A stretch of DNA of 64,000 nucleotides from Brucella pecoris (GTDB lineage Bacteria; Pseudomonadota; Alphaproteobacteria; Rhizobiales; Rhizobiaceae): assembly GCF_006376675.1 (NCBI RefSeq), contig NZ_VEWK01000003.1, forward strand, positions 186,001 through 250,000, in the 5' to 3' direction. How positions within the stretch are numbered: position 1 is the stretch's first letter; every line of letters starts with the position of its first letter. Of the stretch, positions 44,661 through 53,964 are shown piece after piece. The notes under the pieces are model-generated. The model was not told where the DNA came from. It worked only from the letters and a program-made list of their open reading frames with translations, and did no database searches. The position numbers and the translations under genes were made by a program.

Positions 44661-45100
44661 GAGAGTTCCGGGTCGTCCAAAGGGGAAATCTGGCCTCGCC
44701 AGCAAGACTGGTTTGCCACGTTGAGGAAACACGCAAGTAGTTTCCCGAATTATTCGAAGGCTTATAGGAAGCTTGTGACAGAAACACAAATCCGCCACAG
44801 CATTATCGGGAAAAAATTTCCCAACAAGCTATCGCGGATTACTTCCTCGCCTTTGGCGGTACGCGCTTCATATAGAGCTTTTTGTGAGGATTTGAACCCC
44901 TTCCCTCTTGCTCCCCCTTTGCTGCGTTGTTTTCATTGAAAGTCTTTTTCAGGACAAATGGCTTCTGCCCGACAAGACAGCTTGCTACAGTTTCCGGAGT
45001 ATCATCAATTTAATTAAACAAGCATTAGCTTGACAAATTATAAGTGCGAGCGTAGCCATTAGCTCCATGTTCGGGGCGACCTCATTCAGAGCCTGAATCA

Positions 45101-45235
45101 AAAAGCGGCAGGCCGTGGCGAAAATGGTGATTTTCGAGTACCGGAGCGCAATGCACTTAACGTGCAAGAGCACCGGAACACAGAAAAGCGCCATTTGCAG
45201 ACCGGCATGGCGACTTTTGGAACAGGCTCTCAGGC
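45101..45235. other. Structured, possibly transcribed element in the nspC-MFS intergenic region
   Basis: The 610-base gap between nspC and the MFS gene has no supported gene. This part shows nested dyads: CGAAAAT-GGTG-ATTTTCG at about 45119-45136 and TGCAC-TTAA-CGTGCA at about 45152-45166, the latter flanked by CCGGA and ACCGG. The segment AAAGCGCCATTTGC at about 45185 partly complements the GGCGAAAATGG stretch upstream. It could be an RNA element or a dispersed repeat. A 69-codon minus-strand frame over it has no coding features. Confidence 0.45.
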
Positions 45236-45270
45236 ATTCGCCCGCACAAGGATAGTCAAAGGAAAATGAA

Positions 45271-46701
45271 ATGCAGGATCAGAAGCCGACCGCCGGTTGG
45301 GGAGACCTGTTTGCAGGTAAAAACGCTATTGTTTCGCTGACGCTTGTCGGCGGCGTGGCGCTTCATGCCATCAACGTGTTCATTGCCACAACCATTTTGC
45401 CAACGGTCGTCACCGACATTGGCGGCATGGATTACTATGCATGGAACACGGCACTGTTCGTAACTGCATCCATTCTCGGTTCGGCGCTGGTGCCGCGCCT
45501 GCTTTCGCAGGCAGGCCCGCGCAGTGCCTATCTGATTGCAGCGATTATATTCGCTGCCGGAACCCTGACTTGTGGCCTCGCGCCATCAATGCCCGTCATG
45601 CTGGCGGGACGAGCGATACAGGGCCTTGGCGGCGGCTTGATGCTCTCCCTGTCCTACTCCATGATCCGCATCGTTTTCGATGAAGCGCTGTGGCCTCGCG
45701 CCATCGGACTCGTTTCCGGTATGTGGGGCGTAGCAACACTCGTCGGTCCTGCCGTTGGCGGCATTTTTGCCGAACTCGGCATCTGGCGCGCAGCCTTCTG
45801 GTCACTTGCCCCGGTTATCGCCGTATTCACCGTCATGGCCATGACTGTGCTGCCGCGAGAATCCGGCTCCGCCGCCAGCAATGACCGGTTGGCCTGGCCT
45901 CAGCTCATCCTTTTGACTGCAGCCGTCCTTGCCGTTTCTGCCGGAAGCATTTCATCCGAACTGGTATGGAATGCTGGTGGTGTGGTGCTTGCCATCGTCT
46001 TGCTGCTGCTGCTTGCAGCGGTGGAAATGAAGGCCAGCAGGCGGATTCTTCCGAAAGGCTCGTTCAGCATCCAGAAACTCGGGGCGCTTTATCTCACGCT
46101 TGCCTTCCTCAGCGCCTCGGTGACCAGCGCGGAAGTATTCGTACCGCTTTTCTTTCAGGTGCTGCACAGCCAGTCGCCACTCGTTGCAGGATATCTGGCT
46201 GCAATCATGGGCGGTAGCTGGACACTTGGCTCCATCGGGTCATCAGGGATTGCCGCCGGGCGTACCGACCGTGTGATTCTCGCCGCTCCCGTCATGGGCG
46301 TGGCAGGCATGGTAACGCTGGCTATTCTCATTCCGGCCGGCAGCGAAGGACATTGGTACGATCTGCTGCCGATCTGCATCGCGCTGGCTGTGATCGGTTT
46401 CGGCGTTGGCCTGACATGGCCGCACCTGCTGACCCGCATCTTCAAGCGCGCCGACGCAGAGGATCAAAATCTGGCCACCGCTTCCGTGACCATGGTACAG
46501 CTTTTCACGACAGCGCTTGGTGCCGCGCTTGCCGGAATGGTTGCCAATATGGCCGGCCTCACCAATCCCGGCGGCTTTGCCGGCACTGCGCATGCAGCAC
46601 TTTGGCTCTTCTCCGGTTTTGCCGTTCTGTCTGCACTGGCATTCCTGTCAGCCCTTGCTCTCGTTCGTAGCGCGAGAAAGCCTCAACCGGCGCAATGCTG
46701 A
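45271..46701 (+). CDS. Major facilitator superfamily exporter (EmrB/QacA-like)
   Basis: A 476-residue membrane protein, mostly hydrophobic with about 14 predicted segments. MFS drug:proton antiporter features are visible: an early IATTILPTVVTDIGG stretch, RAIQGLGGGLMLSLSYSMIR and the antiporter-like GMWGVATLVGPAVGGIFAE. The substrate cannot be read. The start has AAAGGAAAA upstream. The gene after it is convergent. Confidence 0.88.
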   Translation: MQDQKPTAGWGDLFAGKNAIVSLTLVGGVALHAINVFIATTILPTVVTDIGGMDYYAWNTALFVTASILGSALVPRLLSQAGPRSAYLIAAIIFAAGTLTCGLAPSMPVMLAGRAIQGLGGGLMLSLSYSMIRIVFDEALWPRAIGLVSGMWGVATLVGPAVGGIFAELGIWRAAFWSLAPVIAVFTVMAMTVLPRESGSAASNDRLAWPQLILLTAAVLAVSAGSISSELVWNAGGVVLAIVLLLLLAAVEMKASRRILPKGSFSIQKLGALYLTLAFLSASVTSAEVFVPLFFQVLHSQSPLVAGYLAAIMGGSWTLGSIGSSGIAAGRTDRVILAAPVMGVAGMVTLAILIPAGSEGHWYDLLPICIALAVIGFGVGLTWPHLLTRIFKRADAEDQNLATASVTMVQLFTTALGAALAGMVANMAGLTNPGGFAGTAHAALWLFSGFAVLSALAFLSALALVRSARKPQPAQC

Positions 46702-46774
46702 AAGTGATCCAAGCATTTGTTTTAACGCATATCTTTTCCGAAAACCGTTTCACGCTTTTCGGGATGCGCTCTAA
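46702..46774. repeat. Dispersed intergenic repeat, family A, partial copy
   Basis: It contains CATTTGTTTTAACGCATATC, TTTTCCGAAAACCGTTTCAC and GCTTTTCGGGATGCGCTCTAA, the reverse complement of the first two thirds of the full copy. It fills the whole gap between the MFS gene and the SufR-like gene, and its last bases reach the latter's stop codon. Confidence 0.82.
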
Positions 46775-47433
46775 GCGGCGGGCGAAATAACATAGGCGCA
46801 GCGCCGCGCACCCGCCAGAATATGCTCGGTGCGGTTTACTGAAACATCTGGGCCAAGCACAGCCCTGAATACCTGAAGTTCCGACCGGCAGAAGCCCTGA
46901 CAGGCATCTGCAGCAGCGCAGATAGGACAATGGTTTTCGATGAGAAGCCAGGAACCATCTTCGCGCTTTTCGGCATTGGCCATGTAGCCTTCCGCGGACC
47001 GGATGTCGGCGAGTTCCTTCACCCGCTGATCGAGAGACAAGTCCTTCAAACGTGCCTGATACTGACGGCGAGTCTCGGTCTCACGATGAGCGATCAGCGT
47101 ATCCAGCGCATCGTCGCCGAGAATGGTGCGCACGGAATGCAGAAGCTGCACGGTCAGATCGGCATGCGTGTCGGGAAAACGCTTGTTACCGGCTTCAGTC
47201 AGATCCCAGAACTGCGCCGGACGACCGACGCCCTGCGATACGGAATGCGGCGCGACAAGACCTTCCTCGGCCAGCCGCACCAATTGCTGGCGCACCGCCT
47301 CGCCGGTGGTGCCGAGATGTTCGCCAATAGCGGCGGCCGTCTGTGCACCGCGCATCTTGAGCGCGAGCATGATCTTCTCGGCGGGAGAACGTGCTCCCAA
47401 TTCGTCGGTATTTAGAAAGTCATTTCTTGACAT
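46771..47433 (-). CDS. SufR-like iron-sulfur transcriptional regulator, divergent from sodB
   Basis: A 220-residue DeoR/ArsR-type regulator. A winged helix covers about residues 15-80 (AEKIMLALKMRG, AIGEHLGTTGEAVRQQLVRL, VGRPAQFWDLTEAG). The C-terminal half has a cysteine cluster, Cys169, Cys172, Cys178, Cys182 and Cys212, in HCPICAAADACQGFC and RRCAYVI. This matches the layout of cyanobacterial SufR, in which cysteines bind an iron-sulfur cluster. Divergence from sodB suggests iron- or oxidant-responsive control of superoxide dismutase. That link is inferred. Confidence 0.83.
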   Translation of the reverse strand: MSRNDFLNTDELGARSPAEKIMLALKMRGAQTAAAIGEHLGTTGEAVRQQLVRLAEEGLVAPHSVSQGVGRPAQFWDLTEAGNKRFPDTHADLTVQLLHSVRTILGDDALDTLIAHRETETRRQYQARLKDLSLDQRVKELADIRSAEGYMANAEKREDGSWLLIENHCPICAAADACQGFCRSELQVFRAVLGPDVSVNRTEHILAGARRCAYVISPAA

Positions 47434-47461
47434 ATTGCCTGTTTTCGATTTAAAGAAGCAT

Positions 47462-47503
47462 TATCTTGTTAAATTAAGCGAACCGCTCTGAATTATCAAG
47501 ATA
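47462..47503. promoter_or_regulatory. Candidate operator between the SufR-like gene and sodB
   Basis: TATCTTG at 47462-47468 is the inverse of CAAGATA at 47497-47503. The second arm lies in a small perfect dyad, TATCAAGATA at 47494-47503. In a divergent gap of only 92 bases this is a likely site for the adjacent regulator. Confidence 0.45.
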
Positions 47504-47525
47504 GTTATATATCAAGGAGTCCAAA

Positions 47526-48134
47526 ATGAGCTTCACTTTGCCACCACTTCCCTATGCAACCAACGCCCTTGAAGGCGTCGGCATGGGCACGGAAACGCTT
47601 GAGCTGCATCATGGCAAGCACCATCAGGCCTATGTGACGGCGCTCAACGGTTTTGTTGACAAGAATGATGCGCTCAAGGGCAAGTCGCTCGAAGAAATCG
47701 TGCTCTTTGCCAAGGACAAGGCCGATCTCGCTCCGGTGTTCAACAATGCCGGCCAGCATTGGAACCACGACCTGTTCTGGCAGAACCTGTCGGCGAACGG
47801 CGGACGCCTTCCCGGCGCGCTGGAAAAGAAGATCACGCAAGATTTCGGCAGCGTCGACCAGTTCAAGGAAGCCTTCAAGACGGCGGCTGTCGGCCAGTTC
47901 GGCTCAGGCTGGGCATGGCTGGTTCTGGCCAATGACGGCAAGCTGAAGGTCACCAAGACGCCAAATGGCTCCAATCCGCTGGCAACCGGCGAAGGCAAGG
48001 CACTATTAGGGCTTGATGTCTGGGAGCATAGCTATTATCTCGATTTCCGTAATCGTCGGCCTGACTATGTAACGAACTTCCTCGACAAGCTGGCCAACTA
48101 CGAATTCGCGGAAGCCACCCTGAAGGCAGCATGA
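47526..48134 (+). CDS. sodB: Superoxide dismutase, Fe/Mn family
   Basis: A 202-residue Fe/Mn superoxide dismutase. The N-terminus FTLPPLPYATNALEG is typical. The metal ligands are seen in ELHHGKHHQAYV, QHWNHDLFW and LDVWEHSYYLDFRN. It removes cytoplasmic superoxide. AAGGAG lies just upstream. The family signature does not by itself fix iron against manganese; iron is the usual annotation in relatives. Confidence 0.95.
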   Translation: MSFTLPPLPYATNALEGVGMGTETLELHHGKHHQAYVTALNGFVDKNDALKGKSLEEIVLFAKDKADLAPVFNNAGQHWNHDLFWQNLSANGGRLPGALEKKITQDFGSVDQFKEAFKTAAVGQFGSGWAWLVLANDGKLKVTKTPNGSNPLATGEGKALLGLDVWEHSYYLDFRNRRPDYVTNFLDKLANYEFAEATLKAA

Positions 48135-48144
48135 CGCGCTTACA

Positions 48145-48158
48145 TTGATTGCAATCAA
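48145..48158 (+). promoter_or_regulatory. FixK/FNR box upstream of fpr
   Basis: TTGATTGCAATCAA is a perfect TTGAT-N4-ATCAA dyad in the 175-base gap between sodB and fpr, 151 bases before the fpr start. It is of the same quality as the box before ccoN. Confidence 0.72.
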
Positions 48159-48309
48159 AGCGTTTTGCCTGCAGAGGATGCAGAACTCCACGGAGCTGCA
48201 TGACTGCGGGCAAAATGCGGCAATGACCGATAAAGACTGACCAACCGATCCATTCCATAGGCGCCGTCCTCCCAAGCGGTGCAGGAGCAAGACAGAGACA
48301 GTTCCGAAA

Positions 48310-49086
48310 ATGAGCAGCAACTTCAATCAGGAAACCGTCACCGACATCCATCACTGGACCGACACGCTGTTTTCCTTCCGTACGACGCGTGATCCGGGCT
48401 TCCGCTTCCAGAGCGGGCAATTCATCATGATGGGCCTGGAAGTGAACGGCAAGCCGCTCACGCGTGCCTATTCGATTGCCTCGAGCCTTTACGAGGACGG
48501 TCTGGAATTCTTCTCGATCAAGGTACCGAACGGTCCGCTGACCTCAAAGCTCCAGCATCTGAAAGTTGGCGACCAGATCATCCTGTCCAAGAAGCCGGTC
48601 GGCACGCTGCTCTACGACAATCTGAAGCCTGGCAAAAATCTGTGGTTGCTTTCTACCGGCACCGGTCTCGCGCCATTCCTGTCGATCATCCGCGATCTGG
48701 AAGCCTATGAACGTTTCGAGAAGATCATTCTCGTTCATGGCGTGCGTCAGGTTGCAGAACTTGCCTATACGGATTTCATCTCCACCGAACTGCCACAGGA
48801 TGAGTTCCTTGGCGAGATGGCCAAGAACCAGCTCATCTACTATCCGACCGTCACGCGTGAGCCTTACAAAAATCGCGGTCGTCTGACCGACCTTATTCGT
48901 TCGGGGCAGCTCTTTACCGATGTCGGTCTGCCAGAGTTTAACCACGACGACGACCGTATGATGCTCTGCGGCAGCCCTGAAATGCTGGCCGAAACAAAGC
49001 AGATTCTGGAAGAGCGCGGCTTTAAGGAAGGCAGCCAGAGCGAAGCCGGACATTACGTTATCGAGAAGGCTTTCGTGGAGAAATAA
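48310..49086 (+). CDS. fpr: Ferredoxin/flavodoxin-NADP+ reductase
   Basis: A 258-residue FAD protein of the bacterial FPR type. The FAD motif is LTRAYSIAS, the NADP motif LLSTGTGLAPFLSIIRD, and the C-terminal part has MMLCGSPEMLAETKQ and ends in EKAFVEK as in the subfamily. It moves electrons between NADPH and ferredoxin or flavodoxin and can supply iron-sulfur repair or oxidative defence. The 5' region holds a FixK/FNR box, and a strong terminator follows. Confidence 0.94.
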   Translation: MSSNFNQETVTDIHHWTDTLFSFRTTRDPGFRFQSGQFIMMGLEVNGKPLTRAYSIASSLYEDGLEFFSIKVPNGPLTSKLQHLKVGDQIILSKKPVGTLLYDNLKPGKNLWLLSTGTGLAPFLSIIRDLEAYERFEKIILVHGVRQVAELAYTDFISTELPQDEFLGEMAKNQLIYYPTVTREPYKNRGRLTDLIRSGQLFTDVGLPEFNHDDDRMMLCGSPEMLAETKQILEERGFKEGSQSEAGHYVIEKAFVEK

Positions 49087-49114
49087 GCCCGGCCAAAGAC
49101 GCTGGAAAACCAGT

Positions 49115-49144
49115 AAAGGGAGGCATCTAGCCTCCCTTTTTCTT
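49115..49144 (+). terminator. Intrinsic terminator of fpr
   Basis: AAAGGGAGGC at 49115-49124 pairs with GCCTCCCTTT at 49130-49139 and is followed by TTCTTT. Confidence 0.9.
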
Positions 49145-49155
49145 TGAGCGTATTG

Positions 49156-49758
49156 CTAAGTCCGCACCGCCTGCAGGAAAAACGCTTTCACGCCGGCAAC
49201 CATTTCGGCTCGGTCCATCATATGAGGATTTGAGATAATCTCGTCGACTGCACCGTGGAGCGCATTGAACAGCAGCACCGCAGTCAAACGCGTATCGGCG
49301 ATTTTCCATGCACCTGCGGCATTACCATCGGTCAACAGTGCGTCGAGCTGGACGATCGCCGGATTTTCCTGCTTCATGCGGCGCATGGGCGGATGGAAAT
49401 CGTGAAACACCATGTCGTGGAGCTTGTAATTGTCCAGATAACCGTCAATTCCGGTTTCGGCCCAGACAGCCAGTTTTGTCTGCCAGTCCTCTGCTGGAAG
49501 TAGATCTAGCTGGCGCTCCAGCCCTTCACAGAATCCATTGATGAAGCGCTCCCGCAAGCCAAGCAGGATATCGTCCTTGCTGCGAAAATGCAGGTAGAAT
49601 GTGCCTTTGGCGACATCCGCCAGACGGACAATTTCATCCACGCTTGTCGCCGCGAAACCCCTTTCCAGAAAGAGGGCTTCGGCTGCAGCCATCAGTTCGT
49701 CGCGACGTATTTCCGCTGGTTTAGTGCGGGGCTTGGGCTTGATGACGGTAGACGGCAA
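49156..49758 (-). CDS. TetR-family transcriptional regulator
   Basis: About 200 residues. The N-terminal TetR helix-turn-helix is clear (LMAAAEALFLERGFAATSVD, then VAKGTFYLHFRSKDDIL), followed by a helical ligand domain. The only well-placed start is a TTG at 49758 behind GGAGAG; the longer open frame runs back into the upstream gene. It is the second gene of a two-gene operon with the unknown gene at 49775, 16 bases apart. A TetR-like palindrome lies upstream of the operon. Confidence 0.87.
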   Translation of the reverse strand: MPSTVIKPKPRTKPAEIRRDELMAAAEALFLERGFAATSVDEIVRLADVAKGTFYLHFRSKDDILLGLRERFINGFCEGLERQLDLLPAEDWQTKLAVWAETGIDGYLDNYKLHDMVFHDFHPPMRRMKQENPAIVQLDALLTDGNAAGAWKIADTRLTAVLLFNALHGAVDEIISNPHMMDRAEMVAGVKAFFLQAVRT

Positions 49759-49774
49759 ATCACTCTCCGAAACT

Positions 49775-50206
49775 TCAGGACGCTGCCAATTTATCCCGGA
49801 TAGCCGCTCTGTCAAAATCAAGCTGATTTGGTCGAATGACCCGATCCTCCAGCCAATGCAGCGCCGCATCGACATTCGAGAATGTGCCCGCCGGAACGCG
49901 AAACAGCTTTTCGGCATCCATGCGGCTTGCCTGTTCATAAACAGATTCCGGCACGATGTTCACCATGCCCAGCACCTGTTCGCGAATGCGCTGCGCATTT
50001 TGCTGGAACCATTGCTTCACTTCACGCGCCGAACCTTCTGGATGCGTCAGAGCATCCTCATCCAGAAAACGGCGGATGGCAATGAAAGGCTTTCCCGCAT
50101 CAAGCCACCGGCTCCAGACATCAAAGAATTCACGCGTTTCTTCCATGGTCGATACGCCCTTCGACAAGGTGACGACGTAGGGCCAGTTTTCCGTACTGTG
50201 AAGCAT
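49775..50206 (-). CDS. Unknown protein co-transcribed with the TetR regulator
   Basis: I do not recognise this 143-residue protein. It is soluble, with alternating strands and helices. It begins with a strand-like segment (WPYVVTLSKG), then EETREFFDVWSRWLDAGKPF and a helical middle, and ends with FSNVDAALHWLEDRVI. The pattern is slightly like STAS or SpoIIAA-type small domains, but this is only an impression. I chose ATG 50206, with GGAAGGAAG upstream, over an ATG at 50323 that lies inside the TetR-type palindrome and lacks a ribosome-binding site. Confidence 0.72.
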   Translation of the reverse strand: MLHSTENWPYVVTLSKGVSTMEETREFFDVWSRWLDAGKPFIAIRRFLDEDALTHPEGSAREVKQWFQQNAQRIREQVLGMVNIVPESVYEQASRMDAEKLFRVPAGTFSNVDAALHWLEDRVIRPNQLDFDRAAIRDKLAAS

Positions 50207-50322
50207 CACGCTTCCTTCCTGTTCGATATCTATCAAACTCGCTGCGGTGATGTTTTGAGCCGTGACGGCGACCCGGCAACCGCCACGCACACAAGCAAGT
50301 TGCTGAATCACCGCACGACTCA

Positions 50323-50339
50323 TGACTGACTATCAGTCA
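50323..50339. promoter_or_regulatory. TetR-type operator upstream of the unknown gene and tetR operon
   Basis: TGACTGACTATCAGTCA is a perfect 7-3-7 dyad, of the form common for TetR-family autoregulation. It lies 117 bases upstream of the chosen start of the first gene. The remaining 50340-50534 is AT-rich with a hairpin near the end of nadC and no gene. Confidence 0.72.
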
Positions 50340-50433
50340 GTTACTTTGTGACATGAAAATATGAATAATTCAATCATGTTTTTCATACGAAATCCTCGCA
50401 ACAATTTACAGGAAATCGTTGCCTCAAATGCGC

Positions 50434-50463
50434 AAGCCCAGCACCGCAAGGTAGACTGGGCTT
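50434..50463 (-). terminator. Hairpin downstream of nadC
   Basis: AAGCCCAG at 50434-50441 pairs with CTGGGCTT at 50456-50463. It lies about 70 bases past the nadC stop. There is no clear T-run, so termination here is uncertain. Confidence 0.45.
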
Positions 50464-50534
50464 GATAGCAGAACGCATTTGGAATTTGGTGGTGCGGGAG
50501 AGACTACCTTCCATGCTGCTCGAGGCATAAAGTC

Positions 50535-51395
50535 TCAGTTATTCAGTTCAAAATCGAGCCCGATATCGAGGTTCGGCGCACTGTGGGTTGTCCAGCCGAC
50601 TGAAATCAGATCGACGCCGCTGGCAGCAACAGCCGCCACCGTTTCTGGTGTGATGCCGCCTGAAGCTTCCGAAATGGCGCGCCCGTCGATCACCGACACC
50701 GCCTCTCGCAATTGCGCAGGCGACATATTGTCGAGCAGCACCGCATCCACGCCCGTCGCCATGGCTTCATCGAGCTGCTGCAGCGTATCGACTTCAACCT
50801 CGATCTTGACCATATGACCGGCACCGGCCTTGGCGCGTTCGATGGCCTCGCGCACGCCGCCTGCAACTGCGATGTGATTGTCCTTGATCAGCACCGCATC
50901 ATAGAGCGCGAAACGGTGGTTCATACCGCCGCCCGCCCTGACTGCATATTTCTGCAAGGCACGCAGTCCCGGCGTCGTCTTGCGTGTGCAGACGATGGAA
51001 GCCTTTGTGCCCTGAACAGCCTTGACCAGACTGGCCGTCGCCGTTGCAATGCCGGACAGGTGACCGAGAAAATTGAGCGCCGTCCGCTCCCCCGCCAGGA
51101 TCGAGCGGGATGAACCGGAAACGCGCGCGACATCGGCTCCCTTTGCAAGAGACTGGCCGTCCCGTGCCAGACGTTCGAATGTGACATCCGGATCGACCAG
51201 ACGAAACGCCATTTCGGCCACATCCAGCCCGGCGATGACACCCGGCTGACGCAAGCTGAACAGCATGGCCGAGTGGTGATCCTCCGGCACCACGGCATTG
51301 CTGGTAATATCGCCAGCAAGCCCCAGATCTTCCAGAAGTGCGGCGCGCACCAGCGGTTCGACGACAAGCGGAGACAAGCGCGGCAGGTTCATCAT
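50535..51395 (-). CDS. nadC: Quinolinate phosphoribosyltransferase (nicotinate-nucleotide pyrophosphorylase)
   Basis: A 286-residue enzyme that joins quinolinate and PRPP to give nicotinate mononucleotide with loss of CO2. Typical motifs are [70 protein letters not shown] and the C-terminal [17 protein letters not shown]. It overlaps the end of nadB. The start is one of two adjacent ATGs. It is the last gene of nadABC. Confidence 0.96.
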   Translation of the reverse strand: MMNLPRLSPLVVEPLVRAALLEDLGLAGDITSNAVVPEDHHSAMLFSLRQPGVIAGLDVAEMAFRLVDPDVTFERLARDGQSLAKGADVARVSGSSRSILAGERTALNFLGHLSGIATATASLVKAVQGTKASIVCTRKTTPGLRALQKYAVRAGGGMNHRFALYDAVLIKDNHIAVAGGVREAIERAKAGAGHMVKIEVEVDTLQQLDEAMATGVDAVLLDNMSPAQLREAVSVIDGRAISEASGGITPETVAAVAASGVDLISVGWTTHSAPNLDIGLDFELNN

Positions 51396-52915
51396 GCAGT
51401 CCTTGGAATTCGTTGAAGTAAGCGTTCGGGGGCGGCAATGTCGCGGGCAAGTGCGAATGCCGTCTCGAATGTGTGGAAGCGGCGCTTGGCCTCCGCGTGT
51501 TTCTGCGGGTAGTCGGTCCGGGCATGGCTGCCGCGCGACTCGCGCCGTTCAAATGCCGCAACCGCAGCGACCAGCGCCACGGCTGCGGCATCGTCGGTCT
51601 CCGCGATAGGGAGAAGGGTGGTGATTGCAGAGCGCAAACCTTCTTCATCACGCAGCAGGCCAAGGTGGCTGGAAACGACGTGCCGCACCGGTTCGGGATC
51701 AGCACTCTGCGGCAGGCTGACCGGCACGGGGTGCCGCACGGCAACCGCCTCTTCACAGCCGAGCGCGCGGGCGGCGCGCAGGCCCATGGCGGCGGCTTCA
51801 AGCAGCGAATTGCTGGCAAGACGGTTCGCGCCATGCAGGCCGGTGCAGGCCGCTTCGCCCACGACCCAGAGACCCGGCAGACTGCTGCGCCCATCGGCGT
51901 CGGTCCTGATCCCGCCCATGTGATAATGCGTGGCGGGCCTGACCGGGATCAGATCACCGGACGGATCAATGCCATGCTGTTTGCAAAGCCCATCAATACC
52001 GGGAAACCGGGTTGCAAACCGCGCACCCGGAGCCGTGCGTGCATCGAGATAGACCTTGCGCCCTTGCGCGATCTCGCCGCCAATGGCACGGGCCACCACG
52101 TCGCGGGGCGCAAGTTCGCGGCCCGGAATATCCGCCATGAAGCGCTCACCGCGATCATTGACAAGTTGAGCCCCCTCTCCGCGCACCGCCTCGCTGACCA
52201 GCGGCAGGCGCGGCGCGGAAACAGCAAGCGCGGTCGGATGGAACTGCACGAACTCCATATCGGCAAGCACAGCGCCTGCGCGGCCAGCCAATGCGGCCCC
52301 CTGTCCTAGGTTGCCGAGCGGCGTGGTTGTTGCGTTATAAAGTCCACCGATCCCGCCCGTCGCCAGAACCACGGCAGTTGCTGCAACCGGGCCGACATTT
52401 TCAAGACAAGCGCCGACCACACGACCATCCTGCCGGATGAGGCGTAGGGCGCGGGTGTTTTCCATGACGGTGATCGAAGGCGTCGCCAGAACCTTGGCGG
52501 TCAGAGCACGCATGATGCCCGCCCCGGTCGCGTCGCCATCCACATGCACAATGCGATGGCGGCTATGAGCAGCTTCCAGTCCGAGTGAAAATGAACCGTC
52601 CGCCTTGCGGTCGAAGTGCACGCCATGGGCTTCCAGCGCAGCAACGACGTCCGCGCCCGCTTCTATGATTTCTGCCGCCACGCCTACGTCACACAGGCCG
52701 TCGCCAGCGGCAATCGTATCGGCCAGATGCAGCGCAGCACTATCATCCGCGCCAACGCTTGCAGCAATGCCGCCTTGCGCCAGCGTGCTGGAACCGGACA
52801 GGCCGAGGCTTCCCGCTGTCACCAGCAGAACCGGCTGCGGAGACAGCGTCAGCGCCGTCATAAGACCGGCAAGACCGCTGCCAATGACGAGAACAGGGGT
52901 CTCAGTCATGCTCAT
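51392..52915 (-). CDS. nadB: L-aspartate oxidase
   Basis: A 507-residue flavoprotein that oxidises aspartate to iminoaspartate for quinolinate synthesis. The N-terminal FAD motif is [15 protein letters not shown]. The family motifs [42 protein letters not shown] and [20 protein letters not shown] are present. It overlaps nadA as ATGA. A second ATG two codons in is an alternative start. Confidence 0.96.
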   Translation of the reverse strand: MSMTETPVLVIGSGLAGLMTALTLSPQPVLLVTAGSLGLSGSSTLAQGGIAASVGADDSAALHLADTIAAGDGLCDVGVAAEIIEAGADVVAALEAHGVHFDRKADGSFSLGLEAAHSRHRIVHVDGDATGAGIMRALTAKVLATPSITVMENTRALRLIRQDGRVVGACLENVGPVAATAVVLATGGIGGLYNATTTPLGNLGQGAALAGRAGAVLADMEFVQFHPTALAVSAPRLPLVSEAVRGEGAQLVNDRGERFMADIPGRELAPRDVVARAIGGEIAQGRKVYLDARTAPGARFATRFPGIDGLCKQHGIDPSGDLIPVRPATHYHMGGIRTDADGRSSLPGLWVVGEAACTGLHGANRLASNSLLEAAAMGLRAARALGCEEAVAVRHPVPVSLPQSADPEPVRHVVSSHLGLLRDEEGLRSAITTLLPIAETDDAAAVALVAAVAAFERRESRGSHARTDYPQKHAEAKRRFHTFETAFALARDIAAPERLLQRIPRTA

Positions 52916-53883
52916 ACCATCAACATCCGTTCGACAGCGCGCCGGGCAGGTTCCATCAGTGCTGCATCGACAGTCACTTCATGACGATTATTTTCCAGCG
53001 CATCGCGAATATTGGCGAGCGTGATCCGCTTCATATGCGGGCAGAGATTGCACGGGCGGATGAACTCGACATCCGGGTGATCGACGGCAACATTGTCGCT
53101 CATCGAGCATTCGGTCAGAAGCACGACCCGCTGCGGCTTCTTCTCGCCGACATAGTCCGACATAACTGCCGTGGAACCGGCGAAATCGGCGGCTTCCACC
53201 ACTTCCGGCGGGCATTCGGGATGGGCCAGAACCACGACGCCGGGATGGCTTTCACGCAATTCGCGAATATCGTCGGGCGTAAACCGCTCATGCACCTCGC
53301 AATGGCCATGCCAGGCGAGAATTTCGACATTGGTTTCGCGCGCCACGTTCTGTGCCAGAAACTCGTCGGGAATCATCAGCACGCGCGGCGCGCCAAGCGA
53401 TTCCACCACCCTTTTGGCATTGCCGGAGGTGCAGCAAATATCGGATGCCGCCTTCACGGCAGCAGATGTGTTGACATAGGTGATGATCGGCACGCCGGGA
53501 TGCGCCTCGCGCAACAGCGCTACATCTTCCGGCGTGATGCTGTCGGCCAGCGAACAGCCTGCCGCCATATCAGGGATCAGCACCGTCTTGCCTGGATTGA
53601 GCAGCTTTGCCGTCTCGGCCATGAAATGCACGCCCGCCAGCACGATCACATCGGCATCGACTTCCGCAGCCTTGCGCGCCAGCGCCAGACTGTCGCCGAC
53701 AATATCGGCCACGCAATGGAAGATTTCCGGCGTCTGGTAATTATGCGCAAGGATGACGGCATTGCGCTTTTTCTTCAGCTCAAGAATGGCCGCAACATCG
53801 TCTTCGAAGCCAAGCCACTCCGCCTTGGGCAGCACCTTGGCCACGCGGTCATAGAGTTGCGAAACGGAAACATGATCGTTCAT
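52912..53883 (-). CDS. nadA: Quinolinate synthase
   Basis: A 323-residue 4Fe-4S enzyme that condenses iminoaspartate with dihydroxyacetone phosphate. The three cluster cysteines are in [18 protein letters not shown] and [10 protein letters not shown]. The substrate motif AHNYQTPEI and the [10 protein letters not shown] stretch are also seen. It is the first gene of nadABC and lies behind the two NadQ-type operators. Confidence 0.97.
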   Translation of the reverse strand: MNDHVSVSQLYDRVAKVLPKAEWLGFEDDVAAILELKKKRNAVILAHNYQTPEIFHCVADIVGDSLALARKAAEVDADVIVLAGVHFMAETAKLLNPGKTVLIPDMAAGCSLADSITPEDVALLREAHPGVPIITYVNTSAAVKAASDICCTSGNAKRVVESLGAPRVLMIPDEFLAQNVARETNVEILAWHGHCEVHERFTPDDIRELRESHPGVVVLAHPECPPEVVEAADFAGSTAVMSDYVGEKKPQRVVLLTECSMSDNVAVDHPDVEFIRPCNLCPHMKRITLANIRDALENNRHEVTVDAALMEPARRAVERMLMV

Positions 53884-53918
53884 GGTTGGGCCTCCAAGGT
53901 CACTTACGCATTGTCCCG

Positions 53919-53953
53919 CGCAAAACCGCTTCGCACTTTTGCTGGAAATGCTT
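53919..53953. repeat. Dispersed intergenic repeat, family C, copy 2
   Basis: CGCAAAACCGCTTCGCACTT and TTGCTGGAAATGCTT form a copy of the element at 16191. It lies between nadA and its operators. Confidence 0.75.
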
Positions 53954-53964
53954 GCCTACCAATT

